DNA of 64,000 nt, taken from assembly GCF_003852425.1 (NCBI RefSeq), contig NZ_QAJN01000007.1, forward strand, positions 62,001 to 126,000, written 5' to 3'. The notes under the pieces are model-generated. The model was not told where the DNA came from. It made no database searches and saw nothing but the letters and a program-made list of their open reading frames with translations. Source of the DNA: Paucibacter sp. KBW04 (GTDB lineage Bacteria; Pseudomonadota; Gammaproteobacteria; Burkholderiales; Burkholderiaceae_C). Both the position numbers and the translations under genes were made by a program. This document shows, in pieces, positions 19,008 through 28,468 of the stretch; the stretch's first letter is position 1; each line of letters begins with the position of its first letter.

Positions 19008-20257
19008 ACCTGAATCCGGCTCGCTGCCTGCTGGGCTTGTTGGTCTTGCTGGCGGCCTGCGCTGCACCGCCGACCCCGCTCAGCGCCAACTCCCCGTTTG
19101 AGCAAGACGTGTTGGACACGGGTCAGGGCCTGTTCAGCCAATGGCGGGCCCAAGGCGGGCGCGCGACCAGCGGGCGCAGCGTGGCCCTGGGCGCCATCAA
19201 CGATCTGGTCGACCTGACCAATGGCGCGCAGCGCCCCTTGCAGGAAGAGTCCGAGGCCTCGGCCCAGGTGAAGAAAATCATCGCCCGCCAGATCGACGCC
19301 CAGCTGCCCGAGCTCAAGCGCGTGCCCGCCGACGCCGCGAACAGCCGCGCCACCGACTACCTGATCAGCGGCAGCCTGATGCGCTCCAGCGTCGGCAGCC
19401 CGGCCAATTCGCGCGGCCCGGTCAAACCGGCCGATGCCAAGGCCCAGGCGCCCCTGGTCTTGACCCTGCTGATGCTGGACCTGAAAAGCCACCAGGTCGT
19501 GGCCCGTTGGCAAGGCCCTCTGCGTGCCCTGCAAGGCCAGCTCAGCCCCACCGCCTACTTCCACGACAGCCCGGTGCTGATGAGCGGCAGCAAACCCAGC
19601 GCCGCCGAGCAGCGCAACAGCCAGTTGCTGAATGCCCAGGCCGGCAGCACGGTGGGCGCCGACACGGTGGAAGACGCCTGGGCTCTGGCCCTGCTCAGCC
19701 AGGCGCAAGAAGCCTATGCCGCGGCCAACTACCCCAAGGCTTTGGAGCTATTCCAAACCGCCGCCGCCCGGCCGGGCCCCTTGGCCTTGCGCGCCTACAA
19801 CGGCCTGTATCTGAGCCACCTCAAGCTGGGTCAAAACGATTTGGCGCGGCAAGACTTCAAGCGGGTAGTCGCCGAGGGCCTGGCCACGCGCAGCCTGGCG
19901 GTCAAATTCCTCTTCATGCCCGGCCAGACCAGCTTCTGGGCCGACCCCAGCGTCAGCGGCAACTACGACTTCTGGCTGCAGGAGATCAGCGCCCAGATCG
20001 CCGCCTCGCCGCAATGCCTGGAGGTGGCCGGCCACACCAGCCGCAGCGGTGAGGAAGCCTTCAACCAAAAGCTCTCCCTGGCCCGCAGCGAAAGAGTGCG
20101 CGGCCTGATGCAAGGCCTGCAACCCGGCCTCGCCAAACGCATCAGCGCCAGCGGCAAGGGCTGGCTGGAAAACATCGTCGGCAGTGGCAGCGACGACGCC
20201 CGCGATGCCATCGACCGCCGCGTCGAATTCAAGCTGCTGGACTGCGCCGTTCGCTGA
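18998..20257 (+). CDS. Outer-membrane lipoprotein with TPR-like centre and OmpA-type C-terminus
   Basis: 419 residues. A lipoprotein signal peptide ends in LLAAC (lipidated Cys21). The middle contains a TPR-like pair of helices (ALLSQAQEAYAAANYPKALELFQTAAARPG). The C-terminal 100 residues resemble an OmpA peptidoglycan-binding domain: LEVAGHTSRSGEEAFNQKLSLARSERV, then an (R)RVEFK ending. It overlaps the ExeA-like ATPase by 10 bases, so the two are a unit. In MSHA loci the ATPase MshM is followed by the TPR protein MshN, and an ExeA-linked peptidoglycan-binding partner (ExeB/GspB role) is also known, so a secretin-assembly role is inferred. Confidence 0.75.
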   Translation: MSLNLNPARCLLGLLVLLAACAAPPTPLSANSPFEQDVLDTGQGLFSQWRAQGGRATSGRSVALGAINDLVDLTNGAQRPLQEESEASAQVKKIIARQIDAQLPELKRVPADAANSRATDYLISGSLMRSSVGSPANSRGPVKPADAKAQAPLVLTLLMLDLKSHQVVARWQGPLRALQGQLSPTAYFHDSPVLMSGSKPSAAEQRNSQLLNAQAGSTVGADTVEDAWALALLSQAQEAYAAANYPKALELFQTAAARPGPLALRAYNGLYLSHLKLGQNDLARQDFKRVVAEGLATRSLAVKFLFMPGQTSFWADPSVSGNYDFWLQEISAQIAASPQCLEVAGHTSRSGEEAFNQKLSLARSERVRGLMQGLQPGLAKRISASGKGWLENIVGSGSDDARDAIDRRVEFKLLDCAVR

Positions 20258-20340
20258 GCACGGCACAAACTGGGACAATCGGGGCGGAATCTTCCCCGCA
20301 CCACCTCTGCCCACGCGGCCAAAAGCCGCGCCGCTTGCCC

Positions 20341-21633
20341 ATGCTCCCCACCGATAAGCTTCATCTCTTTGTCTCCTGTGCCTCGGGCGTTGAGCCCTGG
20401 CTCGAAGCCGAGGTGCGCACCATCGTGCCCGGCGCCCACACCGAAGCCCTGCGCGGCGGCGTGGCCGTGCGCAGCAATCTGGAAGGGGTGATGAAGCTCA
20501 ATCTGGAAAGCCGCCTGGCCCAGCGCGTGCTGATCGAGATCATCGATGGCGGCTATCGCCACGAGGACGATATCTACGCCCTGGCCCTGAAGGTGGACTG
20601 GTCCAAATGGATCACCCCAGCTGAGACCATACGCGTGGACACCGTGGCGCAGCGCTCGCCCCTGCGCAGCCTCAACTTCGCCACCTTGCGTGTCAAGGAT
20701 GCCATCTGCGATGTGCTGCGCGATGTGACCGGCGAGCGCCCCAGCGTGGACACCCGCTTCCCTGACCTGCCCATCATCATGCACCTCAGCGAGGTGCATG
20801 CCACGATCTATGTGGACACCTCGGGCGAGCCCCTGTTCAAGCGCGGTTGGCGTGAAGACAAGGGGGATGCCCCGCTGAAGGAAACCCTGGCCGCGGCCAT
20901 GCTGGCCGCCGCCGGTTGGAAGGGCACACCCGAGGCCGGTGGCGCCCTGCACGACCCTTGCTGCGGCTCCGGCACCATCGCGGTGGAAGCCGCGCAGATC
21001 GCCTGCGGCATGGCCGCCGGCATGCAGCGCCGCTTCTCCTTCGAGGGCCAACTGCCTTTTGTGCCCCTGCGCGGCCGCTGGCAAGCCATCAAGCAAGCCG
21101 CCAAGGACCGCGAGCACGCCCCCGCCGTGCCCATCTTCTGCAGCGATGTGGCCTTCCGCATGGTGGACTTCGCACGCCGCAATGCCGAGCGCGCCGGCGT
21201 GGCTCAGTACATCCAGTTCAACGGCGGCGATGCGCTGGAGCGCCCTGCGCCCGAACTGCCCGAGGGCATGCCTGGCACCCTCATGATGAACCCGCCCTAT
21301 GGCGAGCGCATCGAGGTGCGCGGCAAGGCCGGTAACTTCCAGATGAGCCGGGACGCGGGCGGCTCTGAAGCCCGCGACGCCGGAGACGACTTCTTCCCCC
21401 GCCTGGCCGCGCACTGGAAGCGCGCCTACACCAACAACCTGGCCGGCTGGACCGCCTGGCTGTTGTGCCCCGATATGAAGCTGCCCAGCAAGATGCGGCT
21501 CAAGGAGTCACGCAAGGTCCCGATGTGGAACGGCCCGATCGAGTGCCGCATGTTCCGCTTCGACCTGATCAAGGGCTCGGCGCGTGCGCCTAAGCCGGGG
21601 CGTGAGGGTGAGAGCGAAGCGGTTTCGGGCTGA
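20341..21633 (+). CDS. rlmL: THUMP-domain class I SAM-dependent RNA methyltransferase (RlmL-like, 23S rRNA guanine-N2)
   Basis: About 430 residues. An N-terminal ferredoxin-like/THUMP region (1-165, with LFVSCASGVEPWLEAEV) precedes a Rossmann methyltransferase domain. The catalytic NPPYGER motif is at 317-323 and the SAM motif is HDPCCGSGTIAVEAA. These match the N2-guanine RNA methyltransferase family containing RlmL/YcbY. E. coli RlmL-RlmK is a fusion of about 700 residues; this protein is only the RlmL-type half. A TTG two codons earlier could also start. The gene is convergent with rsmE and ends seven bases before it. Confidence 0.85.
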   Translation: MLPTDKLHLFVSCASGVEPWLEAEVRTIVPGAHTEALRGGVAVRSNLEGVMKLNLESRLAQRVLIEIIDGGYRHEDDIYALALKVDWSKWITPAETIRVDTVAQRSPLRSLNFATLRVKDAICDVLRDVTGERPSVDTRFPDLPIIMHLSEVHATIYVDTSGEPLFKRGWREDKGDAPLKETLAAAMLAAAGWKGTPEAGGALHDPCCGSGTIAVEAAQIACGMAAGMQRRFSFEGQLPFVPLRGRWQAIKQAAKDREHAPAVPIFCSDVAFRMVDFARRNAERAGVAQYIQFNGGDALERPAPELPEGMPGTLMMNPPYGERIEVRGKAGNFQMSRDAGGSEARDAGDDFFPRLAAHWKRAYTNNLAGWTAWLLCPDMKLPSKMRLKESRKVPMWNGPIECRMFRFDLIKGSARAPKPGREGESEAVSG

Positions 21634-21640
21634 AGCGGTC

Positions 21641-22414
21641 TTAAACCGACTGCAAGGCCAACCAGCCCAGCACCGCCAGCGGCGCGGTGTCGGCCCGCAG
21701 AATGCGCGGGCCCAGTTGCACGGCCTCGAAGCCAAGCTCGCGGGCGGCTTGTTCCTCGGCGGGGCTGAGCCCTCCTTCCGGACCCGACAAGACCAAGGTC
21801 GAAGTCGCCTCGGCCTGCTCACGCGCTAACGCTGCAATCGGGCGGGCAGCGCCAGGGCTGAGCAACCAGCGGCGCTGCTCAGGCTGTACGGGCGGCAGAC
21901 TCTTGAGCCATTGCGCCAGCGTGCGCACCGGCTCAATCTTGGGCACTTGGGCGCGCCCGCTTTGCTCGCAGGCGGCCACGGCCACGCCCTGCCAATGGGC
22001 TTGTTTTTTGTCGGCTCTATCGCCGCTCAGACGCAGCACCGAGCGTTCGCTCATCAAGGGCTGCACGGCGGCGGCGCCCAGCTCGGTGGCTTTTTCGATC
22101 ACGCCGTCCATGCGGTCATTGGCGGGCATCACCACGCACAAGCTCACCGCATGAGCCAGCTCTCGATGCACCAGCTGGCGGGCCTGCAAATGCACGGCGA
22201 CTTCGCTGCGGCCCATGCGCAGGACCTCGGCCTGCCACTCATAGCCAGAACCATCAAACAAGGTGATGGCCTCACCGGGCTGCAAGCGCAGCACCTGCAC
22301 ATGGCGGGCAGCACCGGCGGGCAGAATCAATTCAACAGGCACGGTGGATGCGGCTGCGGCGTCGCCAGCGGCGGCGGCGCCCAGCGGGGTGTCCAGAAAT
22401 AAACGGGGGGGCAT
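21641..22414 (-). CDS. rsmE: 16S rRNA (uracil(1498)-N3)-methyltransferase RsmE
   Basis: 257 residues, the usual length for this SPOUT-superfamily enzyme. The N-terminal PUA-like domain contains HVQVLRLQPGEAITLFDGSG. The knotted C-terminal domain carries the diagnostic SGPEGGLSPAEEQAA and LGPRILRADTAPLA segments that form the SAM-binding trefoil knot. It methylates U1498 in the 30S decoding region. The two neighbouring genes (RlmL-like and RsmE) both modify rRNA but are convergent, so they are not one operon. Confidence 0.95.
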   Translation of the reverse strand: MPPRLFLDTPLGAAAAGDAAAASTVPVELILPAGAARHVQVLRLQPGEAITLFDGSGYEWQAEVLRMGRSEVAVHLQARQLVHRELAHAVSLCVVMPANDRMDGVIEKATELGAAAVQPLMSERSVLRLSGDRADKKQAHWQGVAVAACEQSGRAQVPKIEPVRTLAQWLKSLPPVQPEQRRWLLSPGAARPIAALAREQAEATSTLVLSGPEGGLSPAEEQAARELGFEAVQLGPRILRADTAPLAVLGWLALQSV

Positions 22415-22467
22415 GATGGGCCAAGAAAAAAACGTTGCCCCGAGTTTGCCTGAGAACGCGCGGCGTT

Positions 22468-22941
22468 TTAGCTTTTGCCCAGACCCAAGGCACGCCGCAC
22501 CTGCTCGGCCACCTGTTCACCCTGAGCCAATTGCACCTCCTGCACAAAGCGCTGCGTCAAGGCTTGCAGAGCCGGCAGATCGGCGCAGCGCTCCACCTCC
22601 AGAACCATGCGGTAGCCCTTCATCAGGCCCAGATACTGCTTGGCATGGCGGGTCAGAAAGCCGTAGAGCTCTTCAAAGGCCATGGGCGAGACCTGGGCGG
22701 CGGGCAACTCGATGCGATCTGAGACCTCAGCCAAGCCAGGTGTCGGGTCTGCGATCAAACCGCTGATCTGCAATTGCTGCAGATCCGCCTCGGTCGCGCC
22801 CTGCACCAGGCTCAGCCACTCGGCACCCGGGCGCGAGGCATCCATCACCAAGAGCAGATTGCGCGCGCTGCGCGACAAGGCCTGGCTGCGCGCTTTCACC
22901 TCGGCACGGCCGGCCTCCGTTCTTTGGAATCTTTGTTGCAT
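22468..22941 (-). CDS. Conserved hypothetical protein downstream of, or between, fadD and rsmE
   Basis: 157 residues, no signal peptide and no transmembrane segment. The N-terminus (QQRFQRTEAGRAEVKARSQALSRSARNLLLVMDASRPGAEW) is basic and helical. The middle has a short winged-helix-like stretch (GATEADLQQLQISGLI), and the C-terminal half is helical and acidic. This layout is common for small regulators that couple a helix-turn-helix to a helical sensor, but I do not recognise the family. A GTG three codons upstream (22950) is an alternative start. It begins 37 bases after the fadD stop on the same strand, so it is probably co-transcribed with fadD. Confidence 0.6.
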   Translation of the reverse strand: MQQRFQRTEAGRAEVKARSQALSRSARNLLLVMDASRPGAEWLSLVQGATEADLQQLQISGLIADPTPGLAEVSDRIELPAAQVSPMAFEELYGFLTRHAKQYLGLMKGYRMVLEVERCADLPALQALTQRFVQEVQLAQGEQVAEQVRRALGLGKS

Positions 22942-22977
22942 GCTGCTCACGCGAGGCGGCCTCCGCTTGGATGAGTC

Positions 22978-24651
22978 TTACTTCTTGTCGCGCAACTCGC
23001 GGCGCAAGATCTTGCCGACCGGGGTCTTGGGCAGGTCGGTGCGGAACTCGATGATCTTGGGTCGCTTGTAGCCGGTCAGATTGGCTTCGCAATAAGCCCG
23101 CACATCGGCCTCGGTCAGCTCGGGATTGCGCTTGACGATCACCACCTTGACGGCCTCGCCGGCCTTGGCATCGGGCACGCCCACCGAAGCGCATTCCAGC
23201 ACGCCTTCCATCTGGGTGATCACGTCCTCGATCTCGTTGGGGTAGACGTTGAAGCCGCTGACCAGAATCATGTCCTTCTTGCGGTCCACGATCTTGAAGA
23301 AGCCGCGCTCGTCCACGATGCCGATATCGCCGGTACGGAAGAAGCCGTCCGCCGTCATCACCTGGGCGGTTTCATCCGGGCGCTGCCAGTAGCCGGCCAT
23401 GACCTGCGGGCCACGGATGGCGATCTCGCCGGTGGCGCCGGGGGGGACTTCCTTGCCCTCATCGTCCAACAGGCAGATCTCGGTATTCGGCATGGGCAGG
23501 CCGATGGTGCCGGTATAGGCCTTGCTGTCCGTCGGGTTGCAGCTGGCCACGGGCGAGGTCTCAGACAAGCCATAGCCCTCGCAAATGGGGCAACCGGTCT
23601 TGTCCAGCCAGAGCTTGGCCGTCGCCTGTTGCACGGCCATGCCGCCGCCCACGGCGATCACCAGATGACTCCAGTCCACGGTATTGAACTGCGCATGATT
23701 GGCCATGGCCATGAACAAGGTGTTGACGGCCGGCAGGCTGTGGAAGCGATGCTGGCTCAGCTCCTTGAACACCGCGGGCAGATCTCGCGGGTTGGGGATC
23801 AAGACGTTAGCGCCACCCACATGCATGGACAGCATCATGTTCGTGGTGAATCCGAAGATGTGATACAGCGGCAGGGCGCAGATGCTCACCAGCTGCTCGC
23901 CGGCCGGGATCTTTTTCAGCGCGGGCTGATACCAGGCCTCGGCCTGCAAGGTATTGGCCACCAGATTGCGGTGCAAGAGCACGGCGCCCTTGGACACGCC
24001 GGTGGTGCCGCCGGTGTATTGCAGCACGGCGATGTCTTGCGGGCCCATCTTGGGCGCCTTGTAAGCCAGGCCGCGGCCCTTGGCTAGCGCCTCGTTGAAG
24101 GCGACCGCGCCGGGCAACTCAAATGCCGGCACCAGCTTCTTCACCTTGCGCACCACATAGTTGACGATCAGGCCCTTGGGGAAGCCCAACATATCGCCCA
24201 TGGAGGCCAGCAGCACATGCTTGGTCGGCACCGTCTTGATCACTTGCTGCAGGGTGGCGGCAAAGTTCTCCAGGATGACGATGGCCTTGGCGCCCGAGTC
24301 CTTGAGTTGATGCTCCAGCTCGCGCGGGGTGTAGAGCGGGTTGACGTTGACCACCACCAAGCCGGCGCGCAGCACGGCGGCCACGGCCACGGGGTACTGC
24401 ATCACATTGGGCATCATCAGGGCGACGCGGTCGCCCTTCTCCAGGCCCAAACTCTGAAAATAAGCGGCCAGTGCGCGCGAGGCCTCGTCCAGCTGGGCAA
24501 AGGTGATTTGCCGGCCCATCATCTTGTAGGAAGGCAGACTGGGGTACTTCTTGAAGGCCGAATCCATCAAGTCCACCAGGGACGGATAGCGCCCAACATC
24601 AATCTCTGCCGGAACTCCCTCAGAGTAGTTCTTGAGCCAAATCTTCTCCAT
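22978..24651 (-). CDS. fadD: Long-chain fatty acid-CoA ligase
   Basis: 557 residues. An AMP-forming acyl-CoA synthetase with the P-loop-like YTGGTTGVSKGA, the AMP-binding GYGLSETSPV, the TGD motif (FFRTGDIG) and the FACS signature (DRKKDMILVSGFNVYPNEIED). The C-terminal lysine motif is in PVGKILRREL. It activates free fatty acids with CoA and ATP for beta-oxidation. The start is set by an AAGGAGA site 9 bases upstream. It is followed by a small unknown gene and preceded by the transhydrogenase operon on the same strand, with 219 bases between them. Confidence 0.93.
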   Translation of the reverse strand: MEKIWLKNYSEGVPAEIDVGRYPSLVDLMDSAFKKYPSLPSYKMMGRQITFAQLDEASRALAAYFQSLGLEKGDRVALMMPNVMQYPVAVAAVLRAGLVVVNVNPLYTPRELEHQLKDSGAKAIVILENFAATLQQVIKTVPTKHVLLASMGDMLGFPKGLIVNYVVRKVKKLVPAFELPGAVAFNEALAKGRGLAYKAPKMGPQDIAVLQYTGGTTGVSKGAVLLHRNLVANTLQAEAWYQPALKKIPAGEQLVSICALPLYHIFGFTTNMMLSMHVGGANVLIPNPRDLPAVFKELSQHRFHSLPAVNTLFMAMANHAQFNTVDWSHLVIAVGGGMAVQQATAKLWLDKTGCPICEGYGLSETSPVASCNPTDSKAYTGTIGLPMPNTEICLLDDEGKEVPPGATGEIAIRGPQVMAGYWQRPDETAQVMTADGFFRTGDIGIVDERGFFKIVDRKKDMILVSGFNVYPNEIEDVITQMEGVLECASVGVPDAKAGEAVKVVIVKRNPELTEADVRAYCEANLTGYKRPKIIEFRTDLPKTPVGKILRRELRDKK

Positions 24652-24827
24652 CTTTCACGTCTCCTTGCTATGCCGCGATTCTGACCTATCGCTGACAGCA
24701 CTCTCATCAGGGGATTCGATAGCCGCACGCTTATGCGTTTTTCGCTCGTTTTTGCGTGTATTCACGCGAGTTCCTGCAAAGGCCCAGGCGAAACCCTGAG
24801 CCTTTGCAGCACTCGTTTGAAGGGCAG

Positions 24828-24850
24828 CAGGCCCGCTGAGCGCGGGCCTG
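24828..24850 (-). terminator. Hairpin after pntB
   Basis: CAGGCCCGC (24828-24836) pairs with GCGGGCCTG (24842-24850), 20 bases past the pntB stop. No T-tract follows on the minus strand, so it is only a candidate terminator or mRNA-protecting stem between the pnt operon and fadD. Confidence 0.45.
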
Positions 24851-24870
24851 TTCAGACGGCGAAGGCGCGC

Positions 24871-26295
24871 TTACTCGACCGCCTTGACCATGTCTTCCAC
24901 CACCTTCTTGGCGTCCCCGAACACCATCATGGTCTTGTCCATATAGAAGAGTTCGTTGTCCAGGCCGGCATAGCCCGCCGCCATGGAACGCTTGTTGACG
25001 ATGATGGTCTTGGCCTTGTAGGCCTCCAGAATCGGCATGCCGTAGATGGGGCTGCCCTTCACATGCGCGGCAGGGTTCACCACGTCATTGGCGCCGAGAA
25101 TGATGGCCACATCGGCCTGGCCAAACTCGGCGTTGATGTCTTCCATCTCGAAGACCTGGTCATACGGCACCTCGGCCTCGGCCAGTAGCACATTCATATG
25201 TCCTGGCATGCGGCCCGCCACCGGGTGGATGGCGTACTTCACCGTCACGCCTTTTTCGGTCAGCTTTTGCGCCAGCTCCTTCACCGCATGCTGAGCACGC
25301 GCCACGGCCAGACCGTAGCCGGGCACGATGATGACGGTCTCGGCATTGCCCAGCACAAAGGCGGCGTCGTCGGCGCTGCCGCTCTTCACATTGCGCTGCA
25401 CCGCGCCACCGGCCGCCGCGGCCGTGGCGTCACCCCCAAAGCCACCGCCGATCACATTGAAGAAGGAGCGGTTCATCGCCTTGCACATGATGTAACTCAG
25501 GATCGCGCCCGAGGAACCCACCAGCGAGCCGGCAATGATCAGCATGCTGTTGTTCAGGCTGAAGCCAATGCCCGCCGCCGCCCAGCCCGAATAGCTATTG
25601 AGCATGGACACCACCACCGGCATATCCGCCCCGCCGATGGGGATGATGAGCAGCACGCCCAGGGCAAAACCCAGGGCCAGGATCAGGCCGAAGTCCATCC
25701 AGCTCTGCGAGTCAAAGAAGCCGTAGCAGAAGAAGATGGCGGCCAGGCCCAGGGCCAGATTGAGCTTGTGCTGGCCGGCAAAAGAAACCGGCGCGCCCTG
25801 GAAGAGGCGGAACTTGTACTTGCCCGAGAGCTTGCCGAAGGCGATCACCGAACCCGAGAAGGTCACCGCGCCGATGAAGGCGCCCAGCGCCAGCTCGATG
25901 CGATTGCCGCCGGGAATGGCGCCGCCCTTGACGGTGATGCCGAAAGCCCAGGGCTCCAGCACGGCGGTCGCCGCGATGAACACCGCCGCCAGGCCTATCA
26001 TGCTGTGCATGAACGCCACCAGCTCGGGCATCTTGGTCATCTCGACCTTGCCGGCCATATAAGCGCCCAGGCCGCCGCCGATCACCAGGCCGGCCAACAC
26101 ATAGCTCAGGCCCATCATCTGGCCACCAGCCAGCTTGACGATCAGGGCAGCCGTGGTCACGGCGGCAATCGCCATGCCCACCATGCCAAACAGATTGCCG
26201 CGAATCGAGGTGGTGGGATGCGAGAGCCCTTTGAGCGCCTGGATGAAGCAGACGCTGGCGATCAGGTACAGAAGGGTGACGAGACTCATGCTCAT
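24871..26295 (-). CDS. pntB: NAD(P) transhydrogenase subunit beta
   Basis: 474 residues. About nine transmembrane helices (residues 5-270) are followed by the soluble NADP(H)-binding domain III with VIIVPGYGLAVARAQHAV and the late NDVVNPAA and GYAGLDNELF segments. With PntAA and PntAB it forms the proton-translocating transhydrogenase, which uses proton-motive force to make NADPH from NADH. It has an AGGAG site and overlaps the end of the pntAB reading frame by four bases, showing translational coupling. Confidence 0.96.
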   Translation of the reverse strand: MSMSLVTLLYLIASVCFIQALKGLSHPTTSIRGNLFGMVGMAIAAVTTAALIVKLAGGQMMGLSYVLAGLVIGGGLGAYMAGKVEMTKMPELVAFMHSMIGLAAVFIAATAVLEPWAFGITVKGGAIPGGNRIELALGAFIGAVTFSGSVIAFGKLSGKYKFRLFQGAPVSFAGQHKLNLALGLAAIFFCYGFFDSQSWMDFGLILALGFALGVLLIIPIGGADMPVVVSMLNSYSGWAAAGIGFSLNNSMLIIAGSLVGSSGAILSYIMCKAMNRSFFNVIGGGFGGDATAAAAGGAVQRNVKSGSADDAAFVLGNAETVIIVPGYGLAVARAQHAVKELAQKLTEKGVTVKYAIHPVAGRMPGHMNVLLAEAEVPYDQVFEMEDINAEFGQADVAIILGANDVVNPAAHVKGSPIYGMPILEAYKAKTIIVNKRSMAAGYAGLDNELFYMDKTMMVFGDAKKVVEDMVKAVE

Positions 26296-26609
26296 TTCTT
26301 TTCTCCTGCGGCCGTCTTCTTTTCCTTCTTCTTGAACATCTCCAGCATGCGCCGGGTCACCAAAAAGCCGCCGAACACATTGACGGCGGCCAGGGCCACG
26401 GCCAGGGTGCCCATGAACTTGCCCAGATCGGTTTCGGTCAGGGCGGCAGCCAGCATGGCGCCGACGATGACGATGGCCGAGATGGCATTGGTGACGGCCA
26501 TCAGCGGTGTGTGCAGGGCGGGGGTGACCGTCCAGACCACGTGGTAGCCCACGTAAATGGCCAGCACAAAAATGATCAGATTGGTGATGGTGGGGTTGAC
26601 GAGTTCCAT
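26292..26609 (-). CDS. pntAB: NAD(P) transhydrogenase subunit alpha part 2 (membrane part)
   Basis: 105 residues with three transmembrane helices (residues about 10-28, 35-60 and 65-85) and a Lys-rich C-terminus. It corresponds to the membrane segment at the C-terminus of single-chain E. coli PntA; in many alpha- and betaproteobacteria it is a separate gene. The segment AVTNAISAIVIVGAM is characteristic. It lies five bases after pntAA and overlaps pntB by four bases. Confidence 0.94.
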   Translation of the reverse strand: MELVNPTITNLIIFVLAIYVGYHVVWTVTPALHTPLMAVTNAISAIVIVGAMLAAALTETDLGKFMGTLAVALAAVNVFGGFLVTRRMLEMFKKKEKKTAAGEKK

Positions 26610-26614
26610 CTTGT

Positions 26615-27730
26615 TTAGCTCCGCAACACTGAACCGGACTGAGTCACCAGGCAGGCCGCCACGATGTCGTCGTCCATGGGGACTTGCAGCGTGCCCTCCT
26701 TCGTCAGCACCAGCTTGAGGAAGTCCAGCACATTGCGCGCATACAGGGCCGAGGCATCGGCCGCCACCAGGGCGGGCAGATTGGTTTCGCCCACCAGGGT
26801 CACGCCGTGCTTGACGACCGTCCTACCAGCCTCGGTCAGCGGGCAGTTGCCCCCAGCAGCGGCAGCCAAGTCCACGATCACCGAACCCGCCTTCATGCTG
26901 CGCACCATCTCCTCGGTGACGAGCACGGGTGCTGCGCGGCCGGGGATCAAGGCGGTGGTGATCACCACATCGGCCTGCGCCACCCGCTTGGCCACTTCGA
27001 TCTTTTGGCGGTCCAGCCAGCTTTGCGGCATGGGCTTGGCATAGCCGCCCACGCCCTCGGCCGCTTCTTTTTCTTCCGGCGTGTCGTAACTCACCTCGAT
27101 GAATTTGGCGCCCAGGGACTCGACCTGCTCCTTCACCGAAGGCCGCACGTCCGAGGCCTCGATCACCGCGCCCAGGCGCTTGGCCGTGGCAATGGCTTGC
27201 AAGCCCGCCACGCCCACGCCCAAGATCACCACCCGCGCCGCCTTGACCGTGCCTGCCGCCGTCATCAGCATGGGGAAGAAGCGCTGATAGCGCTCGGCCG
27301 CCATCATCACCGCCTTGTAGCCGGCGATGTTGGCCTGCGAGGACAGCACGTCCATGCTCTGCGCCCGCGAGGTACGCGGCGCGGCCTCCAGCGCGAAGCT
27401 GGTCAGCTGGGCCGTGGCCAGGGCTTGCAGGCCGGCGCGATCAAAAGGATTGAGCATGCCCACCAGAGCGGTGCCAGGTTTGACCAGGCTCAATTCATCG
27501 GCGTCAGGGCTGCGCACCTTCAGCAGCAGATCGGCCGCAAAAGCCTCGCCACGATCCACCAATTCAGCACCGGCGGCGGCGAAGGCCTCGTCGGTCACAC
27601 TGGCGGCCAGGCCGGCGCCGCGCTCCACCCGCAAGACATGACCCTGAGCCTTGAGCTTCTTGATCGTCTCGGGTGTGGCAGCCACACGCGTTTCCCCGGC
27701 CGCACTCTCGCGCGGAACACCTATCAGCAT
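26615..27730 (-). CDS. pntAA: NAD(P) transhydrogenase subunit alpha part 1 (NAD-binding part)
   Basis: 371 residues, soluble. It belongs to the alanine dehydrogenase/PNT family: N-terminal GVPRESAAGETRVAATP, the RAQ.MD-type segment SRAQSMDVLSSQANIAGYKAV, the Rossmann motif ILGVGVAGLQAIATAKRLGA and the domain I loop LIPGRAAPVL. It binds NAD(H). The frame is open for 80 further codons upstream, but ATG 27730 has a GGAGGG site and begins exactly where the family does. It is the first gene of the pnt operon. The spacer to the divergent NUDIX gene (27731-27917) contains A/T-rich runs suitable for promoters. Confidence 0.96.
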   Translation of the reverse strand: MLIGVPRESAAGETRVAATPETIKKLKAQGHVLRVERGAGLAASVTDEAFAAAGAELVDRGEAFAADLLLKVRSPDADELSLVKPGTALVGMLNPFDRAGLQALATAQLTSFALEAAPRTSRAQSMDVLSSQANIAGYKAVMMAAERYQRFFPMLMTAAGTVKAARVVILGVGVAGLQAIATAKRLGAVIEASDVRPSVKEQVESLGAKFIEVSYDTPEEKEAAEGVGGYAKPMPQSWLDRQKIEVAKRVAQADVVITTALIPGRAAPVLVTEEMVRSMKAGSVIVDLAAAAGGNCPLTEAGRTVVKHGVTLVGETNLPALVAADASALYARNVLDFLKLVLTKEGTLQVPMDDDIVAACLVTQSGSVLRS

Positions 27731-27917
27731 GAATCCCTCCTGGGCCGCAGCCACCGCCATCGGGCGGCACAGCCAAAAGAACAACTTGGTGAATGAATGA
27801 ACGAATGAAAAACCAGCAAAAAAAAGCGCAGCAGCATCGAGACCTGCGCGGTCTCTGTCTCGATCCAGCTTACACAATAGACCCCTCCAATGACACCCGT
27901 ACATGCCAGGGATGCAG

Positions 27918-28418
27918 ATGACCAACAACACCGAACGCTGGAAGCCCGCCGTCACCGTGGCGGCCATCATTGAGGCCCAAGGCCGCTATCTGCTGGTGGA
28001 GGAAGAGACCCCCGAAGGCCTGCAGCTCAACAACCCCGCCGGCCATCTGGACCCAGGAGAATCGCCGCTGGAGGGCGTGGTGCGCGAGGCCTTGGAAGAG
28101 ACCGGCCGGCACTTCCGGCCCGAGGCCTTGCTCGGCCTCTATATGGCCCGCTTTGTGCGCCCCTCGCGATTAGAGGATGTGACCTATCTTCGCCTGGCCT
28201 TCACCGGCACGGTCAGCGAACCCATCCCCGGCTGGGTGCTGGACAAAGGCATTGTGCGCACCGTCTGGCTCAGCCTCGATGAAGTGCGCGCCAGCGCCGA
28301 GCGGCATCGCAGCCCCCTGGTGCTGCGCTGCATCGAAGACCACAAAGCCGGCCGCCGCCTGCCCCTCGATGCCATGCAAATCGACCCCAGCTTGTATGAA
28401 CCTTGGGTCAAGTCCTGA
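27918..28418 (+). CDS. NUDIX hydrolase (NudJ-like)
   Basis: About 166 residues. The Nudix box G(x5)E(x7)REUxEExGU is complete in GHLDPGESPLEGVVREALEETG, near residues 42-64. NudJ-type enzymes hydrolyse nucleoside tri- or diphosphates and thiamine precursors. In many Burkholderiales a NUDIX gene of this kind sits directly upstream of mnmA (from memory); here the two are 2.5 kb apart with other genes between. Three in-frame ATGs exist (27903, 27912, 27918); I chose the last because an AGGG site lies about 7 bases ahead. Confidence 0.88.
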   Translation: MTNNTERWKPAVTVAAIIEAQGRYLLVEEETPEGLQLNNPAGHLDPGESPLEGVVREALEETGRHFRPEALLGLYMARFVRPSRLEDVTYLRLAFTGTVSEPIPGWVLDKGIVRTVWLSLDEVRASAERHRSPLVLRCIEDHKAGRRLPLDAMQIDPSLYEPWVKS

Positions 28419-28468
28419 GCCCACCTACACTGGCCCGCAACCGTGCTTGAACTCAACAGAGGGCTCGA